Shown: in pieces, positions 14,136 to 17,048 of the stretch
How positions within the stretch are numbered: the first letter of the stretch is position 1
Layout of the letters: the number at the start of each line of letters is the position of its first letter
DNA from: JBHJHK01 sp050330975
GTDB lineage: Bacteria; Pseudomonadota; Gammaproteobacteria; Competibacterales; Competibacteraceae
DNA length: 17,048 nt
Reading direction: 5' to 3'
Assembly: GCA_050330975.1 (NCBI GenBank)
Contig: JBHJHK010000354.1
Span: 1 to 17,048, forward strand
Program-made: the position numbers and the translations under genes
Notes under the pieces: generated by a model
Seen by the model: the letters and a program-made list of their open reading frames with translations, nothing else
The model's database searches: none
Told to the model about the DNA's origin: nothing

Positions 14136-14441
14136 TTAGCCTCCGCCGCGCCGGTAGTGGCCCTCAAAGCGGGCGAGAAAGGCCTTGGTGGCCTCGGCGC
14201 TGCAGTTTTCAAAGCTGAAGGTGACTTTGGTGGTGGGGATGCGCAACAGGGCGATGCGCCGTTCCCCCACGGGACCCAAGTCGATGGTGAGACGACTGTC
14301 AGCGTCGTCGAGCTCGACGGCAATAGAAGTAGGGGTCGTGTGGTGGCGATATCCCGCGAGGGCGGCGGGCAACAGGCGAAAGAATTCGCGGTGGTCGAGA
14401 CCCATGTCCCACTCGACCACATGGGCGCCGGCGGAGGGCAA
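14136..14441 (-). CDS. 101-residue unknown protein of the AOR cluster
   Basis: TTG 14441 starts three bases after the MoaD-like stop, with a G-run upstream as ribosome-binding site; internal GTG or ATG starts (for example before GLDHREFF) are possible. The sequence looks like a compact alpha/beta protein: 'DHREFFRLLPAALAGYRHHT', 'IAVELDDADSRLTIDLGPVG', 'RRIALLRIPTTKVTFSFENC', 'ATKAFLARFEGHYRRGGG'. The single Cys and the C-terminal GGG end (stop TAA) are worth noting because the gene directly follows a MoaD-like protein that also ends in GG. No family is recognised. The position between MoaD-like and DUF502, with overlapping or near-touching ends, makes it part of the AOR operon and possibly an AOR maturation factor. 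Confidence 0.65.
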   Translation of the reverse strand: MPSAGAHVVEWDMGLDHREFFRLLPAALAGYRHHTTPTSIAVELDDADSRLTIDLGPVGERRIALLRIPTTKVTFSFENCSAEATKAFLARFEGHYRRGGG

Positions 14442-14444
14442 GTC

Positions 14445-14696
14445 TCAGCCCCCCGCCACGGGGGGCCAGATGGCCAGGACATCGGCCTCGTGCAGCGGCG
14501 TGTGGCCCAGTTGCTCGGGGGCGATGTAGACCCCGTTGACCAACACCAGGTGCACCCAGCGGGGGGGGAGGCGCAGCTGTTCGATCACCGCCCCCACCGT
14601 CGTCCCCTCGGCCAAGGTGAGCTGGCCGACATTTTTCTGGGAGTGGGGGGGCAAAAACTCCGAGAGCATGGCGTAGAGCTTGATGGTGATCTGCAT
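14445..14696 (-). CDS. MoaD/ThiS-like small sulfur-carrier protein (AorD-like)
   Basis: 83 residues, the usual size for the beta-grasp sulfur carriers. 'MQITIKLYAMLSEFLPPH' opens the first strand, 'LAEGTTVGAVIEQLRLPP' is the helix entry, 'VHLVLVNGVYIAPEQLGHTP' and 'LHEADVLAIWPPVAGG' finish with the essential C-terminal Gly-Gly, at which thiocarboxylate is formed. In tungsten AOR operons such as that of Aromatoleum, a MoaD-like gene follows the AOR subunits and probably supplies dithiolene sulfur for the tungsten-pterin cofactor. ATG 14696 lies 34 bases after the flavoprotein stop. Stop TGA. Whether it serves general molybdopterin synthesis or only AOR is not shown by sequence. Confidence 0.85.
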   Translation of the reverse strand: MQITIKLYAMLSEFLPPHSQKNVGQLTLAEGTTVGAVIEQLRLPPRWVHLVLVNGVYIAPEQLGHTPLHEADVLAIWPPVAGG

Positions 14697-14730
14697 GGCG
14701 AGGGCTACCGAGGGCGGGGATGCTTGAACC

Positions 14731-15156
14731 TTAGGCCGCGTGTTGGGCGGTGTAGTTGCGGGCCAAGTAGGCCTCCATCACCCGATTGGGATCGTGGAGC
14801 AGTTTGTCTTTCCAGGGACCTAGATGGACCTTGCCCTGGATCAGTCCCCGCAGGACGCCGACGTGCTGCGTGAGGCCGAGGCCCGTGGCGCCCACCATGA
14901 CGTCGTCTTGGAACTGCAAATTGAGGTAGCGGTAGTTGGCGTGGTCCACCACTTCGGAGGATTCGCCCCCATCGACCCCCATCCACAGGCCAAAGGAACT
15001 GGAGATCAACCCCAGGGTATCCAGGACGTTCATATTAAAGCTGCCCTGGAACTCCGTGGCAACACCCGCCATGTTTTGGGCCGCCACCCGACCGAGTTCG
15101 GCGGCCGTGGGTTGGATGGCGTGGACTTCGAAGTCGCCGGTGGAAAAATCGCTCCC
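14731..15156 (-). CDS. C-terminal part of the AOR-linked FAD/NAD(P) oxidoreductase (after the amber)
   Basis: This is the same frame as the upstream flavoprotein segment, resuming right after TAG 15157-15159 with 'GSDFSTGDFEVHAIQPTA' and ending at TAA 14731. The text before and after the TAG joins into one normal motif: GDVA-x-GSDFSTGD is the family's second FAD-binding and linker region. The rest ('AAELGRVAAQNMAGVATEFQ', 'NMNVLDTLGLISSSFGLWMG', 'VVDHANYRYLNLQFQDDVMV', 'ATGLGLTQHVGVLRGLIQGK') is the C-terminal interface domain. An ATG inside (15087) could allow separate translation but has no strong ribosome-binding site and would leave out the FAD-contact part. Total length with the first part is 440 positions, a usual size. 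Confidence 0.65.
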   Translation of the reverse strand, partial: GSDFSTGDFEVHAIQPTAAELGRVAAQNMAGVATEFQGSFNMNVLDTLGLISSSFGLWMGVDGGESSEVVDHANYRYLNLQFQDDVMVGATGLGLTQHVGVLRGLIQGKVHLGPWKDKLLHDPNRVMEAYLARNYTAQHAA

Positions 15157-16050
15157 CTAGGCCACATCCCCAGCGGCGTAGATCTCGGGGACGTTGGTCT
15201 GCATCCGGGTGTTGACCAAGATGCCGTTGTTGAGCTCGATGCCGCTGTCCTTGAGCCACTTGCAGTTGGGGGCCACCCCGGCGGCGGAGATCACCACGTC
15301 GGCATCGACGCTTTGGCCGTTGTCCAGGGTCACCCGAAAGCGATGGGGAGATGCCTGGCGACTTTTGAGCCCCAGGGTGTACAGCAGACCCCCAAACCCC
15401 TTGGGCTTGGCGGACGTCGCTTCGATGGCGGTGACGCTGGTGTTGGTGTGGACCGCCACCCCCTTGGCTTCACACCAGCGCTTGATCATGCCCCCGGCGG
15501 TGGCGTTCATCATCCGGGGCACCATCCGATCCCCCCGCTCGACGACGATGAGATCCACGCCTCGGCCGGCTAGGGCCTCCAGGACGATGCAGCCGATGAA
15601 GCCAGCCCCGATGAGTAATACCTTGGCACCGGGCACGGTGTCCTTAAGGATGTGGCGGGCGTCCTCGAGGGTCCAGCAGTTGTGGACCCCGGGCAGGTCA
15701 GCCCCGGGGATGGGGAGGCGGATGGGCTTGGAACCGGTGCAGATCAACAGCCGGTCAAAGCCCTGGGTCTGGCCGTTGGCCAGGGTGAGCTGGCGACCCT
15801 TGGGGTCGACGGTCGTCACCCGCTCGCGCACCACCTGGATGCCTTGGCTCTGGTAGTAGTCTTGTCCCTTGCGGAGATAGGTTCCCGCCTCGTCGATGTT
15901 TTCCACCAACAGATAGGGAATGGCCATCCGGGAGTAGGGGGGCTCGGGTTCGTCGCCGATGATGGTGACGGCATCCTTGGGGGCATGCTTTTTCAAGGTT
16001 TCCGCGGCGATGACGCCGGCGGGGCCAGCGCCGATGATGACGTGTTCCAT
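15157..16050 (-). CDS. AOR-linked FAD/NAD(P) oxidoreductase, N-terminal part ending at an in-frame amber (AorC-like)
   Basis: 297 residues to TAG 15157-15159. Residues 1-12 carry the first FAD-binding turn (MEHVIIGAGPAG). 'EPPYSRMAIPYLLVENID' and 'RLLICTGSKPIRLPIPG' follow. The NAD(P) turn is GAGFIG at 148-153, and 'PEIYAAGDVA' is the second FAD motif. This is the pyridine-nucleotide disulfide oxidoreductase fold without the CxxxxC disulfide, as in nitrite or rubredoxin reductases and in the FAD subunit (AorC) of Aromatoleum AOR, which accepts electrons from the tungsten subunit and reduces NAD. Downstream of aorB with a 105-base gap holding a GC hairpin. The truncated product would retain both nucleotide sites but lose the interface domain. 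The TAG follows GCC and may replace CAG or GAG. Confidence 0.75.
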   Translation of the reverse strand: MEHVIIGAGPAGVIAAETLKKHAPKDAVTIIGDEPEPPYSRMAIPYLLVENIDEAGTYLRKGQDYYQSQGIQVVRERVTTVDPKGRQLTLANGQTQGFDRLLICTGSKPIRLPIPGADLPGVHNCWTLEDARHILKDTVPGAKVLLIGAGFIGCIVLEALAGRGVDLIVVERGDRMVPRMMNATAGGMIKRWCEAKGVAVHTNTSVTAIEATSAKPKGFGGLLYTLGLKSRQASPHRFRVTLDNGQSVDADVVISAAGVAPNCKWLKDSGIELNNGILVNTRMQTNVPEIYAAGDVA

Positions 16051-16094
16051 GGGCAGTCTCGATGAGGGAGGCAGGGGTCAAGGACAAAATCAGC

Positions 16095-16115
16095 GCCCCC
16101 GCCAAAGGCGGGGGC
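16095..16115. promoter_or_regulatory. Nine-base GC hairpin between the AOR subunit genes
   Basis: GCCCCCGCC (16095-16103) and GGCGGGGGC (16107-16115) form a perfect nine-base stem with a three-base loop. On the minus strand it is followed within a few bases by ATTTT. It sits 41 bases after the aorB-like stop and about 45 bases before the flavoprotein start. This fits an intrinsic attenuator or an mRNA 3'-end stabiliser that lets aorB be expressed above aorC. Confidence 0.55.
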
Positions 16116-16155
16116 ACCGCGATGGACGACGCGCCTGGGGCGTTTTGCCCTGAGA

Positions 16156-17047
16156 CTACAGCTGGAGGCGCTGGCGGAGGTCGTCGGTGAGGGTGCCGTC
16201 GGCAGTCCAGCCCCGCACTTGGTAGTACTCGGGCAACATGGCATCTAGACCCACGGTCTTGCCCTCGGCGGGACCCGTGTTGGCGCCCTCTTTGAGCAAC
16301 CGCGGGGGCAGGGTGTCGTCGGCCTTGCTGAGGCCGGCCCGGAGGTTGAATTCCCGCTCCAAGTTCCAGATGCGCTCGCCCACTTCGTTGAGCTTGTCGA
16401 GGCTCCAGTCTCCCTCACAAGCGGCGGCGATCTGGGGCTGGATGTCTTCCAGGGTCCAGGCAAAGGTGGTGAACACACACAAACCCGAGGAGTCCACCAC
16501 CGAGGTGGCGTCTTGGAAGGCCTTGACCAGCTCGGCCTTGCCGGCGGTGTCTAGGGGATCGGTCTTCACCGGGATGCCCAGGACCTCCGAGGCCACGGTG
16601 TAGGCCCGCAGGTGGCAGGCGCCGCGGTTGGCGGTGGCGTAGGCCAGGCCCATGCCCTGGATGCCCCGGGCGTCATAGGCGGGGAACTCCTGGCCCTTGA
16701 CCACCATGGCGAGGTCCGGATGGCCGTACTTCTCGCACAACCGCTTGGAGCCGAGGCCGATGTCTTTGCCAAAGCCCTCGCCGCGGCCGGTGAGGTCGGC
16801 GATCTGGCACAGGGCCTCGGCGCTGCCGAACTTGAGCTCGATGCCGCCGGTGTGCTCGGTGGTGATGGCGCCGATCTCGAACAGCTCCATGGCCGCCGCC
16901 ACGGTGGCGCCAAAGGAGATGGGATCCATGCCCTGTTCGTTACAGATGAAGTTGGCGTAGGTCAGGGCGTCGATGTCCCCCACCCCAGTGTCGGAGCCCA
17001 GGGCCCAGGCCGCCTCGTACTCCAGGCCGCCACTGGCCACCTTGTAG
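16156..17047 (-). CDS. Tungsten aldehyde:ferredoxin oxidoreductase large subunit, C-terminal half (AorB-like)
   Basis: The frame is open at the window edge, so the start and the N-terminal half (cofactor domain and the CxxxC iron-sulfur ligands) lie outside. About 296 residues remain of a family of about 600. The family oxidises aldehydes to carboxylic acids, reversibly, at a tungsten bis-pterin site. Visible marks: 'GLEYEAAWALGSDTGVGDID', 'YANFICNEQGMDPISFGATV', 'MELFEIGAITTEHTGGIELK', 'KGQEFPAYDARGIQGMGLAY', 'ATANRGACHLRAYTVASEVL', and 'VVDSSGLCVFTTFAW', whose Cys matches the fourth iron-sulfur ligand Cys of archaeal AOR. The C-terminus 'EYYQVRGWTADGTLTDDLRQ' is family-normal, so TAG 16156-16158 is a genuine stop. 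The next genes (flavin subunit, MoaD-like) make this an AorABC-type NAD-linked system. The ferredoxin-like subunit would be upstream. Confidence 0.88.
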   Translation of the reverse strand, partial: YKVASGGLEYEAAWALGSDTGVGDIDALTYANFICNEQGMDPISFGATVAAAMELFEIGAITTEHTGGIELKFGSAEALCQIADLTGRGEGFGKDIGLGSKRLCEKYGHPDLAMVVKGQEFPAYDARGIQGMGLAYATANRGACHLRAYTVASEVLGIPVKTDPLDTAGKAELVKAFQDATSVVDSSGLCVFTTFAWTLEDIQPQIAAACEGDWSLDKLNEVGERIWNLEREFNLRAGLSKADDTLPPRLLKEGANTGPAEGKTVGLDAMLPEYYQVRGWTADGTLTDDLRQRLQL

Positions 17048-17048
17048 C

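Noticed and set aside
1..17048. tRNA, rRNA, CRISPR array, riboswitch
   Set aside because: No cloverleaf-like segment, rRNA sequence, regularly spaced repeats or recognisable riboswitch core was seen on either strand.

Overview
The window looks like chromosomal DNA of a GC-rich gammaproteobacterium. A YcgL-family gene (a family mainly found in Gammaproteobacteria) lies in a run with transketolase, GAPDH and phosphoglycerate kinase. The order tkt-gap-pgk resembles the Calvin-cycle/gluconeogenesis gene blocks of autotrophic proteobacteria. No RubisCO gene is in the window, so autotrophy is only an inference.

Layout. Plus strand, 1-2462: the 3' part of a large beta-rich, C-terminally membrane-anchored protein of unknown function, interrupted by an in-frame TAG at 1224-1226. 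Plus strand, about 2530-5430: a visibly AT-richer stretch with two tandem secreted six-cysteine paralogues, a membrane-anchored DM13-domain protein, a probable IS66-type transposase remnant and a small secreted protein; it reads as an acquired island. A 17-bp-stem inverted repeat (5449-5501) separates these from the minus-strand genes. Minus strand, 13.1 kb down to 5.6 kb: a good sigma70-type promoter (13064-13092), then tkt, gap, pgk, a lipoprotein gene broken by two compensating frameshifts, ycgL, a periplasmic TPR protein and a small helical protein. Minus strand, 17.0 kb down to 13.2 kb: a tungsten aldehyde oxidoreductase cluster: AOR large subunit (aorB-like, C-terminal half), its FAD/NAD(P) reductase partner (aorC-like, interrupted by an in-frame TAG at 15157-15159), a MoaD-like protein with a GG tail, a 101-residue unknown protein, a DUF502 membrane protein and a 98-residue helical protein.

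How the genes work together. Tkt, GAPDH and PGK form the lower Calvin cycle/gluconeogenic unit. The AOR group is a set for reversible aldehyde/carboxylate oxidation with an NAD(P)-linked flavin subunit and a cofactor-sulfur carrier. The most unusual feature is that three otherwise intact genes are each broken by very light damage: two single in-frame ambers and one pair of compensating one-base shifts in C-runs. TAG is also the natural stop of several neighbours, so genome-wide recoding is unlikely. Recent decay, strain-level mutation, consensus errors or local readthrough remain open. The tandem six-cysteine secreted pair is the best candidate for something undescribed.
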